From: Sphingobacteriales bacterium
GTDB lineage: Bacteria > Bacteroidota > Bacteroidia > Chitinophagales > JADJOU01
Length of the DNA: 38,822 nt
Direction of reading: 5' to 3'
Assembly: GCA_021297855.1 (NCBI GenBank)
Contig: JAJTHM010000021.1
Span: 1 to 38,822, forward strand
Notes under the pieces: generated by a model
The model's database searches: none
What the model was told of the DNA's origin: nothing
Seen by the model: only the letters and a program-made list of their open reading frames with translations
Program-made: the position numbers and the translations under genes
Shown here: one piece after another, positions 17,063 through 25,981 of the stretch
Numbering within the stretch: position 1 is the first letter of the stretch
Layout of the letters: each line of letters opens with the position of its first letter

Positions 17063-18871
17063 ATGCAAGACACAAACAACAAAGCAGCGTATAACACTGC
17101 ACACGATGACTTTGACTGGTCAGTAAGTAAAAGAAACGTAACCACTTACGATGAGTCCACAAGAAAAAACTACGATGAAATGTATGGAAACTCATTAAAC
17201 ACAATTAATGAGCACGAGATAATTTCTGGAAAAGTAGCCGCTATTACATCTTCGGATGTGGTTTTGAATGTAGGCTTTAAATCAGACGGATTGGTTCCAT
17301 TATCTGAATTTAGAGATATAGAGCAATTAGAGATAGGTCAAGAATATGAGGTCTATGTGATGTCAAAAGAAGACAAAAAAGGTCACCTCGTATTATCTAG
17401 AAAAAATGCGAAATTATTCAAAGCTTGGGAGCAAATCAAAACGTCTCATGCTAATGAAGAAATCGTTACTGGTCTTATTAAATCTAAAACTAAAGGTGGT
17501 TTGATCGCCGATGTATTTGGTTTGGAAACTTTCTTGCCTGGTTCACAAATCGATGTAAAACCTATTACTGATTACGATCAGTATGTAGGAAAGACGATGG
17601 ATCTTAAGATTGTAAAAATCAATGAGCTAATTAAGAATGCGGTTGTATCTCACAAGGCGCTAATCGAGGCAGACTTAGAAGGACAGAGAGCAGCTATCAT
17701 TGGTCAATTAGAAAAAGGACAAGTTCTAGAAGGTGTAGTGAAAAATATCACAGATTTCGGAGCATTTATGGATCTAGGAGGTGTAGATGGACTACTCTAT
17801 ATCACCGATATTTCTTGGGGTAGAATACAGCACCCTTCCGAGATTCTTGCTATTAATGACAAAGTAAATGTCGTAGTGCTCGATTTTGATGATGATAAGA
17901 AAAGAATTTCCCTTGGTATGAAACAACTTTCTAAACATCCTTGGGATGAGATGATGGAGAAATTGAGTGTAGGTGATACTATCGAAGGTAGAGTAGTCAA
18001 TGTAGAAGACTATGGTGCTTTTCTAGAATTAACACCTGGAGTAGAAGGTCTAGTGCACGTTTCTGAAATTTCATGGTCAAATCAGCCAGTAAATAGCCGT
18101 GAGTTCTTTAAAGTAGGAGATACACACAAAGCTAAAATCATGACGATTGAAAATGATGATAGAAAAATGTCATTATCTATCAAGCATCTTCAAGAAGATC
18201 CATGGGCTGGTATCGCAGATAAATTTGCAAAAGGAACGAAGCATACAGGTCTAGTGAAAAATATCACGGCTTATGGCGTGTTTGTTGAATTAGCGGAAGG
18301 CATTGGAGGTATGGTTCACATATCCGACCTAAGCTGGACGAAACGTTATGGACATCCAAGTGAGTTCACTGCAGTAGGAAAAGACATCGACGTCATCATT
18401 TTAGAAATCGACAACGAAGCACGCAAAATCACACTAGGTCACAAACAAATAGAAGAAGATCCATGGGATACATTTGAAAAAGTATTCCCAGTAGGCAGTA
18501 TTCATGAAGCCACGGTGATTAAGCGCGATGAAAAAGGTGCTGAAGTAGCTCTCCCATATGGATTAGAGGCATTTTCTCCTACACGTCATGCAAAAAAAGA
18601 AGACGGTTCTATCATTGATATTGATCAGAAATATGAGTTCAAAGTCATAGAGTTTGATAGAAATGATAAGAGAATCTTAGTTTCGCATACCCGAGTATGG
18701 GAAGAGGTAAAAGCTGAAGAAAAAGAGGCTGAGCACAATGAGAAAAAGGCAGAAGCGTTAAAAACCAAGAAGGCTGTTCAGAAATTGAATTCATCTACAG
18801 ATAAGTCTACCTTAGGTGATTTGGACTCACTCCAAGCGCTTAAAGAGCAAATGGATAAGAACGAGAATTAA
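17063..18871 (+). CDS. rpsA: 30S ribosomal protein S1
   Basis: Ribosomal protein S1, which brings mRNA to the 30S subunit; in Bacteroidota it is important because most mRNAs lack a Shine-Dalgarno sequence. 602 residues with six S1 (OB-fold) repeats at about 52-115, 130-200, 217-288, 302-375, 389-462 and 476-545. Repeats 3-5 are the most typical (GVVKNITDFGAFMDLGGVDG, GRVVNVEDYGAFLELTPGVE, GLVKNITAYGVFVELAEGIG), and repeats 1, 2 and 6 are divergent as usual. The N-terminal ~45 residues and a Lys/Glu-rich tail lie outside the repeats. The ATG follows an A-rich leader with no Shine-Dalgarno. Promoter at 16993-17000 and strong terminator at 18893-18924, so it is probably monocistronic. Confidence 0.96.
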   Translation: MQDTNNKAAYNTAHDDFDWSVSKRNVTTYDESTRKNYDEMYGNSLNTINEHEIISGKVAAITSSDVVLNVGFKSDGLVPLSEFRDIEQLEIGQEYEVYVMSKEDKKGHLVLSRKNAKLFKAWEQIKTSHANEEIVTGLIKSKTKGGLIADVFGLETFLPGSQIDVKPITDYDQYVGKTMDLKIVKINELIKNAVVSHKALIEADLEGQRAAIIGQLEKGQVLEGVVKNITDFGAFMDLGGVDGLLYITDISWGRIQHPSEILAINDKVNVVVLDFDDDKKRISLGMKQLSKHPWDEMMEKLSVGDTIEGRVVNVEDYGAFLELTPGVEGLVHVSEISWSNQPVNSREFFKVGDTHKAKIMTIENDDRKMSLSIKHLQEDPWAGIADKFAKGTKHTGLVKNITAYGVFVELAEGIGGMVHISDLSWTKRYGHPSEFTAVGKDIDVIILEIDNEARKITLGHKQIEEDPWDTFEKVFPVGSIHEATVIKRDEKGAEVALPYGLEAFSPTRHAKKEDGSIIDIDQKYEFKVIEFDRNDKRILVSHTRVWEEVKAEEKEAEHNEKKAEALKTKKAVQKLNSSTDKSTLGDLDSLQALKEQMDKNEN

Positions 18872-18892
18872 TATAATTTTTTTTGGCATTGT

Positions 18893-18924
18893 AAGCCACC
18901 CCTATTGGGGTGGCTTTATTTTTT
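18893..18924 (+). terminator. Intrinsic terminator of rpsA
   Basis: AAGCCACCCC (18893-18902) and GGGGTGGCTT (18907-18916) form a perfect 10-bp stem with a TATT loop, followed by TATTTTTT. A GC-rich stem plus T tract 22 bases after the rpsA stop is a textbook intrinsic terminator. Confidence 0.93.
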
Positions 18925-18969
18925 GAACTTAAATCTATTTAACTAATTCTTTTAAAATTAATTTTTCCT

Positions 18970-18977
18970 TATCTTTG
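18970..18977 (+). promoter_or_regulatory. -7 promoter element of the CorC-like gene (TATCTTTG)
   Basis: TATCTTTG, identical to the rpsA -7 element, lies 28 bases before the ATG at 19005 and after the rpsA terminator. The -33 TTG is not evident. Confidence 0.65.
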
Positions 18978-19004
18978 CTATAAATATTTCTATTCTAAAT
19001 CTAT

Positions 19005-20315
19005 ATGGATCCCGAACCCCAGAGTTATTTCGATATTTTTTTAACCCTTTTCCTTGTTTTTTTGAATGGTTTTTTTGTAGCAGCTGAGTTTGCTATAGTG
19101 AAAGTCAGAAACTCCCAATTGGAGACTATAGAGAAAGGGTTTTTATCTAAGACAGCTAAAGGCATTGTTCAGCATCTTGATGGATATCTCGCCGCTACCC
19201 AGTTAGGAATTACTTTAGCCTCATTAGCTTTAGGATGGGTAGGTGAGAGAACAATGGAGCATTTGATACATGGAATCCTATCAAATGTGAGTTTTATTGA
19301 CGCTGCTCAAGCGAAAGATTGGTCAGATAAGTTTGCCTTGCCAGTCGGCTTCTTCATCATCACTATGCTGCATATTGTCTTTGGAGAGTTGATTCCCAAG
19401 TCCATGGCTATACGCAGTCCATTGAAAACAACCTTATATATTGCAGCACCTTTGAAGGCTTTTCGAACGCTATTTTTACCCCTTATTTCCTTTATGAATG
19501 GGTTAGCCAACTTATTTTTAAAAATAATGGGCATGCGAACACACGAAGAGTTAGTGCATAGCGAAGAGGAATTAAAATTAATTATATCCGAGAGTGCTGA
19601 AGGCGGGGCGATCGAGGACAGTGAGCGTGAACTCATCCAAAATGTATTCGATTTTGATGATAGATTGGTCAAGCAAATTTTTGTACATAATTCCAAAGTG
19701 GTAGGTATTCCAGTAGAAATATCAACGGAAGAAGCTTCGCGAATCGTCCTTGAGCAAGGCTACTCTCGATATCCAGTATATAATGTGTCGCTTGATAATA
19801 TTATTGGAATGGTGCATTCTAAAGATGTTCTCAAGCACTTAATTGAAAAACAATCCAAAAAACTGAGTGAAATCAAGCGCGATGTTTTATTTATAAATGA
19901 AAATAAACGAGTAATGGATGTTCTCCGTTCTTTTCAGAAAAATAAAACGGAGTTTGGAATTGTGGTGGATGAATTTGGCGCAACCATAGGTATTATTACC
20001 ATGGAGGATATTTTAGAAGAACTTGTCGGCGATATTCAGGATGAGCACGATGAAGAAATAAGTATTGTAGAAAAGATAGATAGTACGACATTCAGAGTAT
20101 ATTCATTGAATAGTTTGGACGATATTAATGAGCTACTACCTCATGCTATACCCCAAGATGAGACCTATGAGACCTTATCAGGATATATTGCATCGCTTAG
20201 TCCAGAACTCCCAGAAAATGGGGAAGATTTTGAGGATGAATTCTATCATTATAAGATATTAACAATGAGTCGAAAAAGCCCTGAGTTAGTGGAGGTCAGG
20301 TTGAAGAAAAATTGA
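19005..20315 (+). CDS. Hemolysin-family/CorC-type membrane protein (CNNM-CBS-CorC)
   Basis: Membrane protein of 436 residues in the HlyC/CorC (CNNM) family, implicated in Mg/Co ion efflux or homeostasis. Residues 1-200 are the DUF21/CNNM domain: a first helix with FLNGFFVAAEFAIVKVR, then GYLAATQLGITLASLALGWV and HIVFGELIPKSMAIRSP. Two CBS motifs follow (about 205-330; RYPVYNVSLDNIIGMVHSKD and FGIVVDEFGATIGIITMEDI), which usually bind adenine nucleotides. The last ~90 residues are the CorC/HlyC acidic domain (DSTTFRVYSLNSLDDINELL and YETLSGYIASL). The promoter is its own. The name hemolysin is historical, and no lytic activity is implied. Confidence 0.93.
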   Translation: MDPEPQSYFDIFLTLFLVFLNGFFVAAEFAIVKVRNSQLETIEKGFLSKTAKGIVQHLDGYLAATQLGITLASLALGWVGERTMEHLIHGILSNVSFIDAAQAKDWSDKFALPVGFFIITMLHIVFGELIPKSMAIRSPLKTTLYIAAPLKAFRTLFLPLISFMNGLANLFLKIMGMRTHEELVHSEEELKLIISESAEGGAIEDSERELIQNVFDFDDRLVKQIFVHNSKVVGIPVEISTEEASRIVLEQGYSRYPVYNVSLDNIIGMVHSKDVLKHLIEKQSKKLSEIKRDVLFINENKRVMDVLRSFQKNKTEFGIVVDEFGATIGIITMEDILEELVGDIQDEHDEEISIVEKIDSTTFRVYSLNSLDDINELLPHAIPQDETYETLSGYIASLSPELPENGEDFEDEFYHYKILTMSRKSPELVEVRLKKN

Positions 20316-20353
20316 TGTGGATTTCTTTCGTGAATCTATAGTTTTATTCTGCT

Positions 20354-20361
20354 TATTTTCG
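20354..20361 (+). promoter_or_regulatory. Possible -7 element (TATTTTCG)
   Basis: TATTTTCG is one base off TAnnTTTG and lies 7 bases before the ATG of the SDR-like gene. The leader would be nearly absent, so this is a weak candidate for the 20369-25981 operon promoter. Confidence 0.3.
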
Positions 20362-20368
20362 CATACTT

Positions 20369-21040
20369 ATGTCAAAGGATATACACGCTATTGTTATAGG
20401 AGCTAATGGATTGATAGGTGCAGAACTTACCAAGCAACTATTAGAAGACGAAACCTACACTAAAGTCACTTTGGTTGTGCGCAGATTTCTGGATTTGGAA
20501 CACGACAAATTAGAAACTAAAATAGTTGATTTTCGCGATATTCACAAGGATTGGAATGTATTCGTTTGTGATCATTTATATTACTGCCTAGGTACTACTA
20601 AATCAAAAACCCCAAAATCAGAAGAATATCAAAAGGTAGAATACGACTATTGCATCAATATTGCGAAAATTGCCCACCATAATAAGGTAAAGAAATTTCT
20701 TTACTTGAGTTCATCAGGTGCTAGTCCATCTTCTTGGTTTACCTATCTGAAATTAAAAGGAAAAACAGAGAATGAACTTATTAAGATTGGATTCGAGGTT
20801 CTTCATATCTTTCGGCCCTATGTTTTAATTGGAAAACGATCGGAAATACGGTTCTTTGAATCAATCGTTCAGTTTTTTTTGAAAATATTCAATTTTATGA
20901 TGATTGGCTTTTTGAAAAATATAAAAGGAATGCCAGCAGGTCAGTTAGCCAAGGCCATGATTCATAATGCCAAACTCAGCTCCAAAGGAGTCTTTATTCA
21001 TTCAAATAAGAGTATTCATGATTTTTTTCCTAAGAAATAG
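20369..21040 (+). CDS. NAD(P)-binding SDR-like oxidoreductase (HTATIP2-like)
   Basis: Atypical short-chain dehydrogenase of 223 residues. The nucleotide-binding loop is IVIGANGLIGAELTKQLL (GxxGxxG at about 9-14), followed by VTLVVRR, where the basic residues suggest NADP preference. The catalytic-type YxxxK is YLKLK, after the serine-rich YLSSSGASP strand. RPYVLIGKRSE is typical of the NmrA/HTATIP2 subgroup, which often has redox-sensor or assembly roles. The substrate is unknown. Its 3' end overlaps the beginning of the next gene by about 20 bases, so it is co-translated with the CapA-like gene and probably heads the operon reaching to 25981. Confidence 0.85.
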   Translation: MSKDIHAIVIGANGLIGAELTKQLLEDETYTKVTLVVRRFLDLEHDKLETKIVDFRDIHKDWNVFVCDHLYYCLGTTKSKTPKSEEYQKVEYDYCINIAKIAHHNKVKKFLYLSSSGASPSSWFTYLKLKGKTENELIKIGFEVLHIFRPYVLIGKRSEIRFFESIVQFFLKIFNFMMIGFLKNIKGMPAGQLAKAMIHNAKLSSKGVFIHSNKSIHDFFPKK

Positions 21041-23030
21041 TTTAGTTATAGTACTACTTTTCTTAGTTCAAAACACTTATGGCCAGTTTGAGAAAATCTC
21101 TGTTCGCAATACGTCCATTGAGTACGAAAAAGATCTCATAGCGGATACCTCTGCGCATTATCTCAAATTAATGCTCTGTGGAGACTTGATTCATAAGAGC
21201 CAATTGCTCAAAAAATATGCTCAGCCTAAACCCGATCAATATAATTATAGAAGTTGGTTTAGACAGGTAAAGCCCCTATTTTTTTACCCAGATTATGTTG
21301 TAGGAAGTTTGCGATCCTTCTTTCCTAATCGTGCGAATGTATCGACTTTTCCAAATAGCGCCCCCGATGAGTTTCTGGCGGAGTTGGAATACACAGGATT
21401 CAATGTGCTCATGATGTCAAATGCAGATGCCTTGACCGATAGAGAGCATTTGAATCAAATGACACTGAAAAAACTTAACTATACGGATATCTTTCGTGTG
21501 GGTTCATACAGTGATACATTGGATAAAAAATCCAACTTCCCGCTCGTTTTAGAAAAGAAGGATATGCGAATAGCTTTCTTAAACTATTCCTGTGACTCAG
21601 TGCTATTAGATTTACCCTCTCATCAGGTTAGTTTTTTTCATTTGGACTCTATTCGAAGCGATGTCAAGAAAGCCAAGGACACGATGTTGGCGGAATATGT
21701 TATCACCTATATTGATTGGGCAAAACAAGATTCACTGAAATTAGGCAAGGTGGCGGAGTTGCTCAATATGGGAATAGATGTTATTATCGGTACTGGAAAT
21801 GGACAAGCTTTCACGAGCGCAGATTTATTATCGTTTTCAGATGGCTCTTTGAAACTGCATGTGGATAATATTGGATATTTCAATGCTGAATCTAATGAAA
21901 GAGAACGGGATAAGTCAGCGGTAGTAGAGATTGTACTAAAAAAGGATAAAGTATCGAAAAGAGTGACAACCCATGACATGGGTTTTATACCACTCTGGAC
22001 TCTAATTGATCATGATCGATATGCCGTTTTACCTATCTCCAATGTAGAAGAAAAACATATAGAAGATATCAATCTAAATATTGTGCAATACTCCACAATG
22101 AAGGTAGCCTTGACCGATTTGCGATATGCATTTTTCGATAAAATTCCAGAACTTCATTATGATTTCAATGATCGCGTCGTTGAAAATGTAGAACAAACGG
22201 CGTTTATTCGAAAGACTCTCATGCGCGAACAGGATAAAATCAATGAGGTAGTTAAGAATAATGCTATTGCAGAATATGTCAATCTATTTGGTTCTAAACC
22301 GCCTTCTCATGGCTCATTAGATATACCTTATGAAGATATTTGGGACATGTATCCTAAAAAACCAAGAAAAAAGAATAATGAAAGCACAAGAGATACTATA
22401 GAAATCTATGGAGAAAAAGATGAATTATCACCACGCGGGATAGTGAGTATAAAAGCCAATCATAAACGCTATCAGCGTGAGCGTGTAAAGGTATTAAGCG
22501 CAAGAGAAAAATTCATCATAGATTCCATTCGTCAGTATAATGAACGATTCATAATTGTGGATAGTATAGCCGAATTAAAAAAGCTATTAAAACGTAGAAA
22601 ACAAGATAGCGTAAGAAGAAGAGATAGTATGTTTCAAGCTAGTTTGAATCCGAATTATAAATCGTCCTATAATCCTACTCCAGAAATATCGAGGGCTCCT
22701 GAGTATAGACCTATTCCTAAATCAGGCGTTTATACTCAACCAGAAGCCACGCGGGAAGAAAATTTGCCAGTCAAGAATATAGAAGAATATTTCATGGTGC
22801 AGATATATACCTTATCAAGTAAAAAATCGATTGATTTAGATAAATTTCCTTATCTATCAGGGTATGAAATAAGGTATGAAGATTCCTACTATAGGTATTA
22901 TATAGGTCGAACCAATTCGAAGGCCTTGGCTATAGAACTTTTGAGGAGTATCAAGGGTAAAGGTCACCCGGATGCAATCTTGGTTAAATATACCGATGGT
23001 GTGCGCACTACAGTCAAAACTAATTTTTAA
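21018..23030 (+). CDS. CapA-like pseudo-metallophosphatase with C-terminal SPOR domain
   Basis: Exported protein of about 671 residues. The ATG at 21018 gives a clean signal peptide (IFFLRNSLVIVLLFLVQNTYGQ); an earlier ATG at 20967 would put 17 polar residues before it. Residues about 44-355 align with the CapA/PGA_cap metallophosphatase fold: LMLCGDLIHKSQ, YNYRSWFRQVKPLFFYPDYV, SAPDEFLAELEYTGFNVLMM, MRIAFLNYSCDS. The metal-ligand motifs are all altered: the usual GNLE is GSLR, NNHxLD is SNADALTD, HWGxE is IDWAKQD and GSHPH is GTGNGQ. Enzyme activity is therefore unlikely. A long charged linker (about 430-580) leads to a SPOR-like domain in the last ~80 residues (EYFMVQIYTLSSKKS, YRYYIGRTNSKALA), which in known proteins binds denuded peptidoglycan. 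Next gene starts right after the stop. Confidence 0.82.
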   Translation: MIFFLRNSLVIVLLFLVQNTYGQFEKISVRNTSIEYEKDLIADTSAHYLKLMLCGDLIHKSQLLKKYAQPKPDQYNYRSWFRQVKPLFFYPDYVVGSLRSFFPNRANVSTFPNSAPDEFLAELEYTGFNVLMMSNADALTDREHLNQMTLKKLNYTDIFRVGSYSDTLDKKSNFPLVLEKKDMRIAFLNYSCDSVLLDLPSHQVSFFHLDSIRSDVKKAKDTMLAEYVITYIDWAKQDSLKLGKVAELLNMGIDVIIGTGNGQAFTSADLLSFSDGSLKLHVDNIGYFNAESNERERDKSAVVEIVLKKDKVSKRVTTHDMGFIPLWTLIDHDRYAVLPISNVEEKHIEDINLNIVQYSTMKVALTDLRYAFFDKIPELHYDFNDRVVENVEQTAFIRKTLMREQDKINEVVKNNAIAEYVNLFGSKPPSHGSLDIPYEDIWDMYPKKPRKKNNESTRDTIEIYGEKDELSPRGIVSIKANHKRYQRERVKVLSAREKFIIDSIRQYNERFIIVDSIAELKKLLKRRKQDSVRRRDSMFQASLNPNYKSSYNPTPEISRAPEYRPIPKSGVYTQPEATREENLPVKNIEEYFMVQIYTLSSKKSIDLDKFPYLSGYEIRYEDSYYRYYIGRTNSKALAIELLRSIKGKGHPDAILVKYTDGVRTTVKTNF

Positions 23031-24200
23031 ATGCAGATAATTTCAGAACCTGGTTGTCAAGTCTTTAAATTGGTGGCCTTGTTTCCAATAGGGCGAAGGC
23101 TAGAGTCCAAGCGAGGCTTGGTCCAATCTGTAGCTGCCATGATGAAAAAATCTACACAGACCAAAACCAATAAGACCTTACATGAGTTTTTAGACAGATT
23201 TAGTATTCAAATTGAAATATATTCTACCCCAACACATGTCACAGCCCAGTTGCATTGCCATAAAAAATTCATTGAACAATCTATACCTATTCTATTTGAA
23301 ATCCTTTTTCAAGCCAGATTTACAAAAAGTCAATGGGAATTAGTTCGACACCAAACGATTGATAATATCGAACAACAAATGAAACAAACAGATTTTTGGG
23401 CAGACAAATTGCTGACGGAACATTTGTTTGGAGAGAACCACCCTTATGGCTATTATAGTGAGCCTAAAGATTATATGTGTATTCATTTAACTGAAATAGA
23501 AAATTTTTATTCCACATATATTCAGCATCAAAAGCCGGAAATTTTTCTAGCAGGAGATCATGTGCAAGTCGCTAAAGGATTCATCCATAAAGAGATGAAA
23601 AAATATAAACTGAATAATAGACTAAAAAAGTCAGATGTAAATATTGCATATCCAGATCCAATCATGCTGGAAAAGAGAATTGAAGGTTCCTCGCAAGCTT
23701 CAGTGCGATTAGGAAAATTATTTCAAAGAAGGTCTTTTGAGGATTTTCAAAAGATGGAATTATGGACAATGCATCTTGGAGGATATTATATGTCAGAGCT
23801 CATGAAATTATTGAGAGTAGAAATGGGATTGACCTATGGAGTCTATACCCATTTGAATCACTTTCCTGGGACTACAATTTTGAACATAGGATTTGAAACG
23901 GATAAAAAAAACGTGCCGCTCGCTCTTGAAGCAATATCTGAGCTATTTGAGCGTTTTCAGAAGGAGAAGAGAATTGAAATATCAGCTGCCCGCAAGGAGT
24001 ATTTCAGCCAATGGTCCAAGAATTCTGAAAAGTCATTGCAAGAAATTATGTATAAAGTTCGAATGTTTAAACTAGGGTATGATTATACATCCTACAGTAA
24101 CTGGGTAAATTCATTAGAGGATACCCCGAATTCTAAAACCATCCTTATGGACCCAGCTATTTTCGATTTCTCTTCCTATTCTAAATCGGTGGTATATTGA
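23031..24200 (+). CDS. M16 peptidase homologue lacking the zinc site
   Basis: A 389-residue protein of the M16B (pitrilysin/processing peptidase) fold. GRRLESKRGLVQSVAAMMKK aligns with the family's 'GSR.E...GLAHFLEHMLFK', so the HxxEH zinc motif reads QxxAA here. The second half keeps the substrate-binding Arg/Tyr region, LLRVEMGLTYGVYTHLNHFP. In bacterial M16B heterodimers one subunit carries HxxEH and the other the Arg/Tyr pair; this protein looks like the non-catalytic kind. No catalytic partner is in the window, and no signal peptide is seen. The ATG directly follows the TAA of the CapA-like gene, and its stop overlaps the next gene, so coupled translation is likely. Confidence 0.85.
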   Translation: MQIISEPGCQVFKLVALFPIGRRLESKRGLVQSVAAMMKKSTQTKTNKTLHEFLDRFSIQIEIYSTPTHVTAQLHCHKKFIEQSIPILFEILFQARFTKSQWELVRHQTIDNIEQQMKQTDFWADKLLTEHLFGENHPYGYYSEPKDYMCIHLTEIENFYSTYIQHQKPEIFLAGDHVQVAKGFIHKEMKKYKLNNRLKKSDVNIAYPDPIMLEKRIEGSSQASVRLGKLFQRRSFEDFQKMELWTMHLGGYYMSELMKLLRVEMGLTYGVYTHLNHFPGTTILNIGFETDKKNVPLALEAISELFERFQKEKRIEISAARKEYFSQWSKNSEKSLQEIMYKVRMFKLGYDYTSYSNWVNSLEDTPNSKTILMDPAIFDFSSYSKSVVY

Positions 24201-25981
24201 GAAAATTGACTTTTCTTTTATTTTGTGTTGTGTTATCTGACTTAATTTGTCAATACAAATCGCCTATTCTGACCTGTATCACCCGAAAGACGGCAGGTGG
24301 TGCGTCTAATGAAATAGAATGGAAAGATCCCAACGAGACCTGCGGTGCGTTTCAAAAATTTGAGATCTACTCCGCCACAAATAAAAATGGACCTTTTACT
24401 TTATTAACCACTATAAACCTTATTACTACCACCACATATAATCATACAGGGATAAACTCCAGCAATACCTATTATTATTACATGACTTCTACATATAACT
24501 GTGCAGGCTCTAGTAATTTCTCCGATACGCTGAGTGATACGCTCATGCCTTACCCCCCATTATTGGCGATTTCGATAGAAAATAATTTCCCAGTATACAA
24601 ATGGAAGCCTGTCCTAGATCAGAAGAAGATATGGGCCTATGTGCTGATTAATTTTGGTTCATCTTTTGTGGATACGGTCATCGGAAGAGAAAAAACGGAG
24701 TATATAGATTCTTCTTTTCAAGCTAGTTCTGGTATATACACGGGGCATATGGTTGGTTCTTTAAGTGCTTGTGGCGAAAAAGGTCTTTCGCCGCCTATTT
24801 TCAGACATAGACCTGTTTTCTTGAGTCTGGCAAGCAATCCTTGTGAGGATGAAGTAGAATTGAGCTGGACTAAATACCAGGGCTGGGGACCCAACGATGA
24901 GGTAAAAGCCTATGAAATATTTGTAACTAAAAATAATGGGCTGGAGGAACTGGTTGGAACCAATGACTCATCTAGTCGTACGTTTAGATACAAGGATTTT
25001 CTATTTGGGGATACCTTATGCATTCGAATAAAAGCATATCACCCGACAGATATGAGTATTCATTCTTTTTCTAATCAGCTGTGTTTTGTATCGTCAAAAA
25101 GTCAGGTGCCAACTTTGCTCCAGGCTTTGAGTGCAAGCTATATTGATAGTTACAAAACAAAAGTGCGTTGGTATTGTTCTCCGGATGCTATTCCCAAGTC
25201 GTTTGATTTATTAGTCATAGATCCACGAAGCAGTGGAGTTATAAGAACGCTGGAAAAGGTAAACTATGTGAAGGAGGGGATTGGGTACTATTCCTTCCTA
25301 GATTCTTTTGGGGAATCTAAAAAACCTGTAGCCTATCGGGTCCGCTATGAGGATTTATGTAATAATAAAAGTGAGGGAGGTCAAGTCATAACCAATTTTA
25401 CTACAGTCAATCAAATTGGCCTTTATAAAAATGAAATCAAATGGCCTAAAAGCTATTTTCATGACACTATTTTATATTCAAAACTAAAATATGAATTGTA
25501 TTTTTCTACCAGTGGAGGTGGGTTTACAAAAATAGCGGAACCAACTATTGCGGATGCTCGCTTTGAACATAATGTAGAGGACTACTATCAGACAGAAGGT
25601 AAATTTTGTTATAAGCTTATCGTCAGCTACAAGTTTGATACCATGAAACCGATAAATGATAGCCTGTTGGCTATGGCTTCTCCTGCCCAATGTATAGACA
25701 TGCGCACTGTTTTATGGATGCCAAATGCCTTCAAAATAAATGGTGTAACGCCTGTATTCAAACCGAAGATGTATTTTTTTAATTCTAACGTTTTCAGTAT
25801 GAAAATTTTCAATCGATGGGGGAGACAAATTTTTGAAACCAATGACCCCGGTCAAGGATGGAATGGCACCATGGATAATGGGCAGTTAGCTTCGGAGGAT
25901 AGCTATGTATATCTCGTTTCCTATAGCGGTAATGACGGGGTAAAAGTGGAAAAAACGGGTACTTTTACTTTGATAAAGTAG
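24197..25981 (+). CDS. T9SS type B sorting domain protein, fibronectin-like
   Basis: Secreted protein of 594 residues. It begins at TTG (24197), overlapping the previous stop as TTGA, and no other start gives the signal peptide MRKLTFLLFCVVLSDLICQ. The body has several fibronectin type III-like segments, e.g. KFEIYSATNKNGPFTLLTT and YEIFVTKNNGLEEL. The C-terminal ~85 residues are the gliding-motility/type B sorting domain: NAFKINGVTPVFKPK, MKIFNRWGRQIFETNDPGQG and a final GTFTLIK, equivalent to that of the giant protein at 1512-8150. It should be exported by the type IX system to the surface. It is translationally coupled to the M16-like gene, which suggests the upstream pseudo-enzymes act in its export or its periplasmic handling (inference). 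Confidence 0.88.
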   Translation: MRKLTFLLFCVVLSDLICQYKSPILTCITRKTAGGASNEIEWKDPNETCGAFQKFEIYSATNKNGPFTLLTTINLITTTTYNHTGINSSNTYYYYMTSTYNCAGSSNFSDTLSDTLMPYPPLLAISIENNFPVYKWKPVLDQKKIWAYVLINFGSSFVDTVIGREKTEYIDSSFQASSGIYTGHMVGSLSACGEKGLSPPIFRHRPVFLSLASNPCEDEVELSWTKYQGWGPNDEVKAYEIFVTKNNGLEELVGTNDSSSRTFRYKDFLFGDTLCIRIKAYHPTDMSIHSFSNQLCFVSSKSQVPTLLQALSASYIDSYKTKVRWYCSPDAIPKSFDLLVIDPRSSGVIRTLEKVNYVKEGIGYYSFLDSFGESKKPVAYRVRYEDLCNNKSEGGQVITNFTTVNQIGLYKNEIKWPKSYFHDTILYSKLKYELYFSTSGGGFTKIAEPTIADARFEHNVEDYYQTEGKFCYKLIVSYKFDTMKPINDSLLAMASPAQCIDMRTVLWMPNAFKINGVTPVFKPKMYFFNSNVFSMKIFNRWGRQIFETNDPGQGWNGTMDNGQLASEDSYVYLVSYSGNDGVKVEKTGTFTLIK

